From contig CAJNDS010002370.1 in NCBI GenBank assembly GCA_905221605.1, positions 286,001-350,000 of the forward strand: 64,000 nt of DNA, given 5' to 3'. Positions 36,409 to 51,700 of the stretch are shown one piece after another (position 1 is the first letter of the stretch; each line of letters opens with the position of its first letter). The position numbers were made by a program, and so were the translations under genes. Source of the DNA: Symbiodinium natans (taxonomy: Eukaryota; Sar; Dinophyceae; Suessiales; Symbiodiniaceae). The notes under the pieces were generated by a model. That model did not search any database and had not been told where the DNA came from. It saw only the letters and a program-made list of their open reading frames with translations.

Positions 36409-39400
36409 ACACGATTGAGCACTGTACGTTGCCTTGCCAATTATGGGCAAGCTGTAGGCAATCATTGACAGCCTTTCCGAAGCCGAGGAGGCCACCTGAG
36501 CGAGACGAGTCAACACGAAGCGAAAGACGGACAAAAAAAAACAAGACAAAACAATTGAAAGAACCCTCGCTCAAAATGATTGGAAGCTCTGTCGAATATC
36601 ATTTGCCGGAGATTGTTGAAGGCTGTGCGCATTCAGCACTGTGCATTGAGTGCGGCTGAAAGCCATTGAATAGTGTAGGAAAGCAGCCACCCTTAGAAAA
36701 CCAGCGAATGTCTTTGATTCATTGTGTGTGGGTGCTGTTGGGTAGGACTTTCGAAGGGTGCTGTTCCATCGTTTCCACGGATTGCTAACAATTCGACTAA
36801 TGTTTGCGCACATAGCTGGAAATGTGGCATGGGGTAAATAGTGACTAGTTGTTGATTGTGTTGATGGATCTCGAAGCCTCTAGGACCAGGTGGCGCTTCT
36901 CTACGGCAGCTCTCATGGAATGCCAACCGGGCGGATGCTCGGCTGATCGAGCCCACGCTGTGGGAAGTCAATTCCTGCTTGAATGGGCATGCAGCAGTGT
37001 GTGATCGATTGTCAAGCTGGTCTGCTGCCACCTTTTTTTGGTGATTTTGCATGCCCAGAGCGAAGGAGCTGCGCTGGGCAGCGGCCTGATAAATCATCAC
37101 GCGGGATCGGTAGGGGGCCACCAGCCACCGCTATGGCATTCGTTTTGTTGTTTCTGTGGGTTTAGTATGGTTTAGTGCAAGCCGAATAAGCCGAAAGATC
37201 AACATGCGGTAATGTTCCGAAGTTGCCGACCAGGTTGTGCTCGCCATCTCTGGTGACTCTGGTGCCTTGGACCGTAAGAGCGCTTTCATTTCTGCATGCC
37301 GAGGTCTCACGACAAGCCGAGCTGGCCAGTTTTTTTTTTTTACCACCACCCGTGCACCCAGGATACTGACAAGTCCAATCTTTTCAGTGGCTACGCCGGC
37401 ACGCGATCCGTGTCGTCTCAAGGGCCACCCTATGCCATTGACCAGGCCTGCTCCGATGTTGCTACTTTCATTTGGGCCATTTGCAAGTGCACATCAGCTC
37501 AATGGGTGTGTGATGTTCAGGCATAGACTCCAGATGAACATGGCACCTGGTTCTGATGTGTGCTGCAGGATGTTCAAGACACTGTAGCATACACCCGGCT
37601 CTCTGAATACAATGAGGGCCTGTGTCTACCAGGGCGCCACATCGTTCTGGGTAGTCCCTGCTAGTCTCATGCGTTTTCGGCAAAAAAGATTTCGGCATAG
37701 CTGGCGTTTGAAGTGCTGCTTATCCGATGACGAAGCATGGCGCCAATGCCAGATGAGTTGCAGTCGCCTCATGTTTCGGCTTGCCCGCGCATGCAGGGTG
37801 CTTCTACACGACAATCCATCAGCGCTCCGTACATGGAAGCATTGTGCACTTGGGAGGATGACTTAGAGTTTAGAGCAGCTAAACAGAAAGTAGCAACACT
37901 AGCAGGCGACATGAAAACACAGGATGTGCGAAACTTGAAGCTCCAGCTAGGAGCCGGCCCATGCAGCCTCGGGCTGCGGTGGCTGCAAGTAAGGCAGGCT
38001 TCCTGAAAGTCTGAAAGTGCTTTCGTCCTTGTTTATCAGACGGGGCGTATCCGGCCTGTTAACATGGTTCCCGGAGAAGGCTAACTTTGACTCATCATTC
38101 ACCAGCATTCAGCCTCGTTGTGCGATGTTGTGCGATGTTGTGCGATGTTGGAGTCGTGTGGTCTCTGTGTGGACGTGTCCAGGATGTCGATGCCTTGCCA
38201 GCGCAAGCCGTGCCAGTCCGCAGGGCCGCCCAGGCGGTGCTGCGCCTGGAGGCAAAGCGCCGAGCCGTGGCGAAGAAAGCGGCCAAGCAGGACAGGACGC
38301 AAGATGGAAGCCTCCAAGTTGGCAGATGCCGACAGTGCCACCTTCTTGCGAGGTGCAGTCCCTGGTGCGCCAGCACCGACGAAATGAAGCGATTGATGCT
38401 TAGTTCTGCTACAAGCTGGTGATGGTTTGGGGGCGTAGATGTCCTGCAAGCACTTGATCCCTGCAGCGAGTTTTTGTCACATCGCCACGAGGCAGCGGCT
38501 GGAGGAGGAGCACCGATGTGCTCGTGCGGGCGCTGCAAGGATTGCCAAGGAGAGATTGGCTTTACGAGAGCCATAGGTTCACACGCAGACTTATGACTTG
38601 TGGCCCCTTGCTGTTGCTGTTCATATGTTTGATGCTCGCGTGGTGTAGTGACTGTCCGGTTCATGCAGAAGGTGGACTAGTGACGAGTGATGTGTTATCC
38701 GGTATGCCTAGTATCGAAATGCTTTCCACTTTGCCAGCTTCTGTTTGCTCTCGGAGAAAGTCGGCCGGGCGGCTAGACTCGGCTAGACCCTTGAGCGATA
38801 GAAATCCTTTTAATCTCTAAAGCCTCAAATCTGTCGTCGGCCAGACCCCTTGCACAGCTCTGAAAGCCCTTCTGAGACAAGAGGTTTGACGAGGTACAAT
38901 GCTCTTGAAGACATGTCAATGGAACTCAACAGCCGCCGTGGCCAAGATGAGCTCTGGATAGCTCTTGGGGCTGCAGCGGATCTGGCCACGTGACCTGCAA
39001 GTATCCCTGGAGCGCCCACCCGCAGAAAAGCCTGCAGAGAGTCCCGCCGAGTATCCCAGTGCCCCTAGAAGTCCCAGAGAGTTCCACCGAGCATCCAAGG
39101 AGTGCCCACGGCCCCAGGATCGAGAGACCCGCCCAGTATCTTTGGAGCCCCAGACAACCCGCAAGAGTTCGCCGAGTGGCCCTCTTATTGCCGCGGACTG
39201 CGACAGAAGCCTGTTGCGAAGTGTCCGAAATCCAGTCCGAAAACGGCAGGATGGCTCCCACATCATGTAGCTATAGGGTGGGGATGCGAAGTGCATGCTT
39301 TCTTTTCGGGCTTATTTTACTTTGTTTACCCGTAGTAAGCACTGCAAGCCTCCAAGTAGCCTACAGAATCTTTAACCTATAATTGCAAAGGGCTGTGCTT

Positions 39401-42400
39401 ACGTGGATACTGCATGGGGCAAGTCCACCTCGTCTTGCAGTGACCTCGAACACAATATCAAGCAGCAGTGCGACGTGTGCGAAAAAGTCTCCTCTAGCCA
39501 CCATACCTGAATTCTACACAGACACCAGATTATTGCCGCCTTCCTGCGCGCACATGAAGGTACGAAGGGTACGATTGTGAAGGACAGCAAACGATGTCGA
39601 AAAATCGTGGCGAAGAAAGCAATATGCCGAGTGCGACTTGTATCAAGTTTCGGAACCGGAGCGTTCCAAGGTACGATGAGTATAGAAATTTACGTAGCCC
39701 CGGTTCCTCGCTCACAAAGGCTGTTGATGGCCGGTATAGCCTAGTCATCGGGATGTACCTTTGCCCTTCCACCTTTCAACTCACAAACTGGCTTGCTCAT
39801 TCTTGGGGAACTCATGGTGCTTCAGCCATGGTCGGAATGCATGTGTGGACTCCCGGTGTGTTTGGTCGTTGAGGGGTAAAGCCCGTTATTGCCGCTCGAT
39901 TGTGATCCTCAATCTCGGCGGAAGCTGAAGGTTTTCGATGTTCATATGTCTCTGGGGATGTTGCCTTCACAACTTCTATCAACTTCCAGCAATGACTTGG
40001 TCCTGGTTGCCACTCTTTGGGTTGATTTGTACTGTAACCTTCCGTCGATAGTAGCAAAACATTCGGGACAACTTAGTGGGTGGTTTCTTGCAAGAGCACA
40101 GCCAAGAGCTCCGAGCCGAACAGAGGGTTGACCAGAACACCGGCCAAAAGCGCTTCGGAGCACATTCTTGCGGATCATACACAATGAAGACCGCCGCATG
40201 GGTTACTGGCAGCGGTCCGCAATTGGACCGGCACCTTCCGGGAAGTCACAGAGGACTCCGAGACCATCAAAGAACGCTTGAAGGCAGCACTGCCTTCGAA
40301 GTTGAAGGATCCATGCCGGAAGCTGCTCAATTTCAACTAACCTCTTCCGTGTGGCTGCACGCCAGTTTCGCCCCCCTCCATGTAGAAACATATTGTTTAA
40401 TGCATTGGCGTATCACACACGAGTGTCTATCTGTGATACAAAACTAGATAAGGGCCTTCAACATGTAGTTAGAACTGGGGTTTTGGGCGGACACTTCCCG
40501 GTCTGAGATACCATTGGGCCCACGTCGTGCTGAGCTACCCAAGCGCATGATTTCTGCACACATGCGGGGTTACTGTAATGGAAGGACAGAAGTAAATGTC
40601 AAAGCCACGGAAAATGAATGTTGCTGTGTCTGTCTTCCTAAAGGGTGTACTTCTCGGCTTTTTGGTGACAATGGTGAGATCCGCAATGCTCTTGATGCGT
40701 ATCGTCTGTGCATGTCGGATTGTATCCGAAGCTTTTTGCTCGGAAGCCTCATGCTCTTGCCAAGTCTCCAGTGTGTTGTTTTCCAGTATTCGTTTGTGCG
40801 CTGAGATCCGAGTGTCTGAGGTGGAAATCATGTCAAGAAACTTTGCGTTTGCCCTCTCTTCGCTGGCTCAACGTGCTGAAAAGTTATGGTGTTGCAAAGT
40901 GTAACTTGCTTTACTTCTACACGCCACTGCCACAACCTGCTCCGTTATACAAGTAGCCCAAAGACACGAACAAATGGAGACCGCGAAACTATTGCCTGAA
41001 GATCCTGCACAGATTGATTTGCAGCTGAACTCGGAACTTTATGATTCAGAATGTTGTGGATCTCTGAGATGGCGAAGAAGACGCGCTGACAGTTCGGCAA
41101 GATCCCATCTTCTGAAGAATGTTCTGACGCCGAGACTACTTCTCGGAGGTGAGGAGCTCGTCGGTCTTCTTGGTGAGGCTTACGGATGTTGTTGATCCCG
41201 CTAGGATGGTCACCTGTGATGGTGGATTTGGGACTCTCCAAGACTTGCTGGATGTCTTTGTTGGACTTGGCCATCACTGCTGAATTTTCGGGATCGTCAT
41301 CAATATCAATGGAGGGAATGGAATTTTCTTCTGCTGCCTTACACGGGGTTGTTTCGAATCATGATCAGTCGTATCATGTGAATCAAGTCGCCATTAGGTC
41401 ATCAAGGATTCGCAAGTTCGTTCGGTCCCGCTGAGAGGCTGCTTTTCTCAATCACACAGGGCACTGCCGCGAGAGCAGCGGTAGCGGCGGGTGAAGGATT
41501 TTTGCTCCAATGGAAATTCCCCTCATGATGTCAATCCGGATCATTCGGTTCAGGTTGAAAGTGTTGAAAACGAGCTTTCGGCTTCATGGTTGATTCCAAC
41601 AAAGGAACTTGTTTCGGGCTGCGCCCCTCCCCCCCGCCGGCCTTTTTTTACCTGTGCGAGCTAGCTTCAAAGCATATACATCCTGTCCAAACTCCATCAT
41701 CAAATGGAGAGGGTGTGTCCCCCCGCCCCCAACCCTACTGCTTACTTGGGGCGGCGGCTGTTGGAGTCAACCTTGTTTCTCACGTTAGGCCAACGCAGAA
41801 AAACACCCTAAACTGTCTGAAAATGAATGCTGCATGCCTTGCAAAGCAAAATTACTTTGAAGGACAGCCGAAAACCAAAAACAAAACCAAGAAAAAGCTA
41901 AAAAACCCAAAACAAAACCTAGCTCCCGCCCACGCACATGCACACGCCCGTGCGCGTGTGCGCATGTACGCGTGCACGTGCATGCGTGCGCACACACGAA
42001 CACAGCCAGGAGATCGCGAAGTTCTGGAGTGATTGTTGCCGAGCTGCTGAGTACTTTGCTGCACACCTGACATGCGGTTGCATCCGTTGAATGCCCCGCA
42101 ACTGCTTGGAAGTTTAGGTGTGAGTTGGCTTGAGCCTTGCGCACTCCTGAGCCTGCATGGGTTTGCCAGGTACAGCAGCGGCATGCTGCCAAGACCCAGC
42201 AGCACCTTGAAAACATGCAGGATCGCGATGCCTTTGCAAAAGCGTGCATGTTGTGAAATGTTTAGCCCTATGGCCAAGGCGCTGGTGTCTCGCAGCGAGG
42301 CGTTCTCCAGTGAGGTCACCACGCAGCTGTTCGCGGACCGGGGCGGGCGAAACGGCCACGTACAAACAAGAGCGTCATGGGTTGAGTAAAACAGTCAAGC

Positions 42401-42690
42401 TTTGGAAAAGCGATTGGCGATGAGGAGTCAGGCAAGCTCGGCGACAGGACTAAGGCTAAGCAGAAGGCGGCCAGAATGCATCAGAATGCACCTGCTGAAA
42501 GCTGCTGCCATGATTCCGATGCTTCCGGAGCCATTGTGAAGTCTCATTCTGAAAAGCCTGAGCAATACGGTTGCTCAGCAGACATGCCCACTCCTGCGCC
42601 GCTAAGACACAGTTTTACTTCTGCGAAAGGGTGCTTGTCTTATAGCAGCATTCGGTTAGCAGACATGCCTTTGCGCTAGCCGCAGTCGGC
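36409..42690. other. No recognisable gene
   Basis: About 6 kb without an assignable feature. A minus-strand frame (about 41357 to 40945, reading NSIPSIDIDDDPENSAVMAK and onward) is open for ~135 codons and acidic at its start, but unassigned. A plus-strand stretch near 37830-37950 (CTWEDDLEFRAAKQKVATL) could be an exon. A sequence at 41330-41370 resembles, at about 70%, the reverse complement of 21000-21060, so a dispersed repeat is likely. Confidence 0.35.
41932..41999. repeat. Alternating purine-pyrimidine tract
   Basis: CACGCACATGCACACGCCCG and onward, largely R-Y alternating for about 65 bp. Similar in character to the tract at 25856-25918. Confidence 0.75.
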
Positions 42691-44030
42691 ATGGTCATGC
42701 TGGCAAAGCCTCGAGTTCTGTGCTTGCATGGGCGCGGCCTTAACAGTGCCCCTGGGCCAGCAAAGGGAAGTTTTCGTCAGGAGGTGCGCGTCCAAAATGA
42801 AGTCACACGGGCAGGTAACACCTCCCGTCTCCCTCTCCCTCCCTCCCTCGCTCACCCCCCTTGCTGTCTCGGTTTCTTTCTCTCCGTCTCTCTCTCTCCC
42901 TCTGTCTCGCTCGTGCCTTTCTTGTCCACTCATGACGGCTTTTCTTTCCTGCCGGGGGGGTGAGATGGCGTGAGCTAGAAGCGAATACGAAGGAGCACGC
43001 GAAAAGACCAGAAATTCTTGATCGATCCGAGGGACTCATGCTCGCTCTGGAAAGCTTGAGAAACTTTGGGACACACCCAGCCATTATTGACCTTGTCCCA
43101 ACGCCATCCGATATCGTTGAACTGGACATCCAACCGGGGTTGGGCATCACTGCGTGTCCAAACAAAGCGGAGGAATCTTGTAATTTCGGTGAGCTTTGCA
43201 GTGGCCTTCGCAAGGCTCTTGTCTCGGTACAACGATGTACAACGGAAATTATATCAGCAGACTGTGAAACCAACGTGTGCGAGAGACCGGGGTTGTTTTC
43301 GCCACTACTTGGTGACTTGACATGCTTGCTGACCTGATTACAGAGAAGAAGTGTGTTCAAGTGTCGCCAGCAGAGCAAGGGTGGATTTTGTTGAGGCTTA
43401 CTTCCGCGGCCAGCTTGCCGGGCTCATCCGCAGCAACCCGGATCTACACTTCTACTTCCTGCAGGGACATCTGCCAGCTGAGGCGGGAACAAAAGGCTGG
43501 AGTGGAGCAACAGCCAGGTGTATAAGTATAATTCCGATTGTGAGACTTCTTCGGGGAGGTCGCACCTGAAGCAGCGGGTGCATGGAACATCGCCTTGAGA
43601 CCACACCAGCGAGAGGCGTGGCAGTACTTCAGCCTACGAAACGATCCAGGAGAACTTGGGGAAAATGCAACGTCAATGGCCGGTTCGTAGCTTCACAGTA
43701 GCCTGACGCAGCCTCTGCAGTCGATCGGTTCCAGGCGCGAAGGACCCTGCGAAGCGCTGGCGGGCGGGCCATGACACGGCAGATGGCCTGGAGCATGTCT
43801 GGGAGGTTGCACAGCGCAGAAAACATCAGAAAACGGAGTACAAAGGACGAACGTGAGTTTTCCCTTCTTTTGGAAGCGAATGGAAGCGAGATGCTCAAGA
43901 AGCTTGCAGTTCAAGTAAGGACACGGTGGCAGAGGTTGCTGCGCATGGCCCCTTCTTCGCAACGGTGGGTTTTAGCCAGGGCGCGAATGTCGCCGCAGCC
44001 TTGCTGGCCAAGCAGGCGGGAGCCGCGTAG
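42691..44030 (+). CDS. FSH1/OVCA2-type serine hydrolase, multi-exon
   Basis: An alpha/beta-hydrolase of the FSH1 family; its substrate is not deducible. Exon 1 starts at ATG 42691 or 42697 and reads MLAKPRVLCLHG (first beta strand and oxyanion-loop HG, as in KILCLHGYGQN of the family), ending at a GC donor near 42733. Exon 43380-43482 reads FVEAYFRGQLAGLIRSNPD then LHFYFLQGHLPAE. Exon 43633 to about 43672 reads YETIQENLGKMQR. Exon 43919 to about 44023 reads AEVAAHGPFFATVGFSQGAN then VAAALLAKQAG, with the nucleophile Ser in GFSQG at about 43967-43981. Motif order and spacing match the family. The catalytic Asp and His (C-terminal third) were not found, so the gene is incomplete as described, and one exon after the first may be missing. 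Confidence 0.65.
42825..42925. repeat. CT-rich low-complexity tract
   Basis: CCCTCCCTCC/TCTCTC-type sequence in the first intron of the hydrolase gene. Confidence 0.8.
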
Positions 44031-44886
44031 CAGTTGTGTTGTAGGCAGTAGTCCAGTAAGGATGTTGATCTTGTTTATGCAAGGCCTGTTCCAAGATGGA
44101 CTTGGGCCTGCGCTGCACGGTGAACCTTTGTGGAGGGATCTGGGGTTTTTGGGATGAGACGCCGCGCTCATGGTGGTCTTCGGGGTCCCCGCCGCAGCTG
44201 CCCATTCGTTCGATCCCGAGTTATGTTAATGCATTTTTCAGGCCTCCTCCGTCCAAGTGTCTGTTGTGGTGTGAGTCTAGTGTGATCGTTTTGCATTCAG
44301 AGGCGGTGTTCCATCTCTGCACGTCTTGGGACGCGCTGACCCCTACCTAGCCCAGTCACAATACTTGGTGGAGAGCTATGTTCCTTCCAACGAGCGGCGT
44401 GTGCTTGAACACGAGGGGGGTCAGCTCCCCAGCAAAGGATGTCGGAATGAAAGAGTGGCTAAAGTGTGCTTCACGTTGCGCTTCACGCCGCAACGCAGGT
44501 CACACACCTTTCCCCCTTGACCGGGAAAATCGCTCGGACGTGATTCGGGAAGTGAGTGCTTTTTTAAGAGCATATGCGTAGCATATGCTCGGTGAACTTG
44601 GCCGGCACAAAGCGGCCCCCAAAGGTTCGTAGCACAACTTCATAGAAGCTGCGCGTAGCTGCAGAGCAGATTCAAACCGATCGCACCTAGAGCAGAAGGT
44701 CCGCAGCTTTGCTGCCCCCACTACATTGGAAGTTGATGGAAAGTGTCAGCATGTGCTCCTTGTCAGTACGGCTACAGTGGCTACAGTACAGTACGGGCTT
44801 TCGGTAGATGAAGTTTTTTTGGGTTGACTCCCTGCCCAATTGGGCTGCAACACCTGGCCTGCCCAAATTGGGCTGCAACACCTGGG

Positions 44887-45041
44887 GCTTCAAGTAGCTT
44901 CAAGTGGCTTCAAGTGGCTTCAAGTGGCTTCAAGTGGCTTCAAGCGGCTTCAAGTGGCTTCAAGTGGCTTCAAGTGGCTTCAAGTGACTTCAAGTGGCTT
45001 CAAGTGGCTTCAAGTGGCTTCAAGTGGCTTCAAGTGGCTTA
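44887..45041. repeat. 10-bp minisatellite, about 15 copies
   Basis: Tandem CAAGTGGCTT with rare substitutions, lying upstream of the SWR1-like gene. In reverse complement the unit (GAAGCCACTT) differs at two positions from the calpain-intron minisatellite unit (GAAGCCAAGT). Confidence 0.97.
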
Positions 45042-45562
45042 AGAGTCTTGAAGCATGTACAACCGGCTGAGGGTGGCACTTGGCAAGTTTGGCAGCAATG
45101 GGTGCGTCCTTGCTCATGCATATAGTGTTTTGCTGGCATGCGGTAATGTTTCAGTCGGTTGGGCTGGACTTTCAGAACCACTGAATGTTTCAGGATTCGA
45201 TGCTGGCAAGTCATCAACAATGGCGCATAGCCGCTTCTGGCTGCTAGCTTGAGCTCTCCTCCGGCACTTGTCTGTAGAACCCCACCCTGTAAGCACAAAA
45301 TGCGCAACCAACAGAAGCCCGGAAAGTGTGAAAGCTTGCTTCCTCCAGTCTGCAAGTGGTTTGTGGATTTCCGATGTGCGTTGGGCAGGCTGAGAATAGC
45401 TTGGAACAGCTGGAACGATCTTCCCGGCTCTTCGCTTGCACTTCAAGTGCACGTGCTGCAGAAGGAATGCGTGCAAGCGCCTGCAAGCGTTGATGCTTGC
45501 AAGTCAGGCTCCAATGCGAGGATTTCGATCGGCGCAACATGTCCAAGCAGATCACGACCGAG

Positions 45563-48780
<3,218 letters not shown>

Positions 48781-51700
48781 ATTTTGCATTGTCATGTCAC
48801 GAGAATGAATTGAACCAGGCAGCCTTAGCCTTCGCACTTCAGGTATCCTTATGCAGCTGAGAGACTCGGCACTTACTGGAAGTAGCTTCTTGAGATGTGT
48901 GCGAAACATAGGCGAGGAGCATCAAGGAGCAAACGTACCTGTCATGACCCGGCTTATTTGGCACTATGTTTGCCAAAAGGCCATGCTGCAAATGTGTTCA
49001 TCGGTAACCCTCTTGAAGAAACAGTCATGGCAAATGGATTGCTAGCATCTTATCATGTCCAACTCGGTTTACAACAACCTTTGTGCAGTGCGGCCTGAAA
49101 TTGTTCGCTGCAGCCGGAGCTTGGTCGGTGCATGCTTGGCTTTGAAATGTCAGGCTCTGCGACATGTCAGGGACAAGTTATACCATTGGGGGTTCCACGG
49201 CTGTCCTATTGAGGAACCATGGCATGGAAGGCACAACACCAAGCACAGGCCAAACAGCGAGAGATGCCGAACACGCAGAGTTGCATTGGTTGATCGATGT
49301 ATACGGCAAAGACCCCAGACATCTTGTTTCATGAGCTTTTCCCCGGACAGCATTCCGAACGGCACCCTGTATTTGTGGCACAAGCGCATACTGGCCCTAG
49401 CTGCCCATTCTTAGACCGATACACAATAACTGCAATGGCTCAGGCTATGAAGCATGGCTTCTTGCACTTTTGGGCAAGTTCTCTTTCCGCTAGGCTGTTG
49501 GGGGCTTTGGTTGCTATTGAGTTGCGGCATAAACCCTCTCGGGCGCGCCTGCGCATCATAGCATGTGAGATTATAGGGTGACGTGCGTGACAGCCTGCAT
49601 CAGCTCGCGAAGAGGATTGCAAAGGTCGTCCGAGATGTCGCAGGAGACCCCTTCATGTACTTAATTCAAAAGGTCCACAGCTCGTTCGGATCTCTCAAAT
49701 CCAGCCGGCCCCCGGCTCGGCTGCAAATCCTGCGTCAAACCAAGCTGCAAGTACTTCGAAAGGCAAGGTGCTGTGAATTCATCTAGCCAGATTGCTAGTA
49801 TTTATGGTGTTGACCTCAGCAAATGCATGAATCCAATTGAAACACGAATGTCAACATCTCAAGATGGGTCTCGTGCCTGGTTTTGTTGGACGAATCATTC
49901 CCTGAGCGCCCTAAACCTTCATGACGAGGGCAGCTGCTGTGCCTGGGTATTTCCCCTCTTATAGCGGCCCTGAACTCTCCAAACGCTATATTTGCAGTCG
50001 AATTCTGTTGAACGGGAGCTTGACGAATCCTGACAGCATGACATGATTGAACCTAGGATCCAATCTGCAGTTTGGGACGCAAGTGTGCTTGTTCGGATGG
50101 TTGACCGGCCATCTCGCAAGGAAAGGTTTGCAATCACCCAGAACTTGTTGAACCTCGGGGCCCGGAGACTTCGCAGCATCCGTGTACTGCTTTTGACTGC
50201 AAGTAGCATGTTGAGTCCCAACCGTCCCAACCCTTGCGCCGAGGAAACACCTTTTGCCATGAATCCATTGAGCGTCAAGCTGCCGGCGTTGGTGCTACTG
50301 GATCTGTGGCAGAAAGTGGCGGGAAAATCTTCCCGGGAGGTGCAAACACTGGCTTTAGACATGTGTCCCAGATGGCAGGTATGTTGCTAACAGGTCTAAG
50401 TCCGCTGAGCGTGCCATGGAAGGAGGAGTTTTGTGGTCTTCTTCTTCCATTGAGACTTGGATTGTTCAAGGTCTCCTCTAGCAGATCGGGTGTTTGCGAC
50501 GATCTGGCGCTTGCGTGCGCTTCTGCTTGACTGTTGCTTAGGATTTCTCTGTGGAAGTTCGAGATGATGCTCAAGACCCAGTCCCACCAGGCCCTGCCAT
50601 TCTCCGAGGTGGGCCGTTTGCGATGTGCAAGGAGACGCGATTCTGAAGCAGGAAGCTCTCTGAACGTCCTCCCCAGGTGGTCGAAATGAGCCTCCATCAA
50701 GCTCCGAAGCGAAGGCGTGCCTTGGATCCCCGCGATGTCGTGGAGTCGTGGCATGTCTGCCCCCTTGGGGATGCGATCGGGTCAGGCGTGTCTCAAATAC
50801 AGCTGCAGCTGAGTTGAGGCCTGCGTCTTGATGCCACTGGCAGCCCTTTGTCCATCTACCTTTCCGAATTTTTGCAGTTTTCAGGAGCCAGGTTTCGCTG
50901 GGCAGCCAGGAGTTTCTCGATGAGCCGGATCCCAAGCCTATGCTTGTACCCTTGAGTGTTTTTTTTTGATTCGCGTGTGTTCCTCAACGTCGGACCCGGC
51001 GCTCACAATACCAATGAGCTCCGAACCCTACACAGAGCTCCACCGATTGAAATTTGAATTTTTTTGGCGAACGTAATGAATGGTGTTTTTGCAGCGCTCT
51101 TTTCTTCCCTCATTCTGTTAATGCACGACATAATGTTATTCACGTGAGACGACGCGTCTTTGCTCGCCAGATCGGGTGGACTGCTGCCGTGGCAGTTCCT
51201 CAAGCAGTGCTCTCACTATGGAGTTCCTACGTCTACGTAGAGGACCGGGACATTGATAGTCGCGCTCATTGTGGCGAAGTGCGAATCTGTGTGCACTCGG
51301 GGCTCTCGCTGTGGTGCCGCAAGTACTGTTTGTGAATGACGACCTTCTCGGTGTTTTCGGGGCCCCGCGATGAGCTGCAGCATGTGTTTTCGACATTTTT
51401 CGACGTACCGGCAACATCCGACAACGACTCAGACATCGTTCTATAGTTGCAGCTTGTTGCCTTCTTGGAGCCTGTCGTGCTCCGCGGCCAGCTCTCGAGG
51501 ATTCAAATACGCAGCCTTTAGAGGGACAGCACCTCAGTATCGCGGTGTATCGCGGTGCTCAGCTCCATCCAGTCCGCATGATTTCGCAAACGTGAAGTGG
51601 CCGCTTTGGCTTCGAAGATCTTCGAAGCCGTGCTCCTGCCCACAACCCGCCTTCACCCCGCCTTCACCCCGTTCACATTTCCCGTTGTCCAAGTCGCTCT

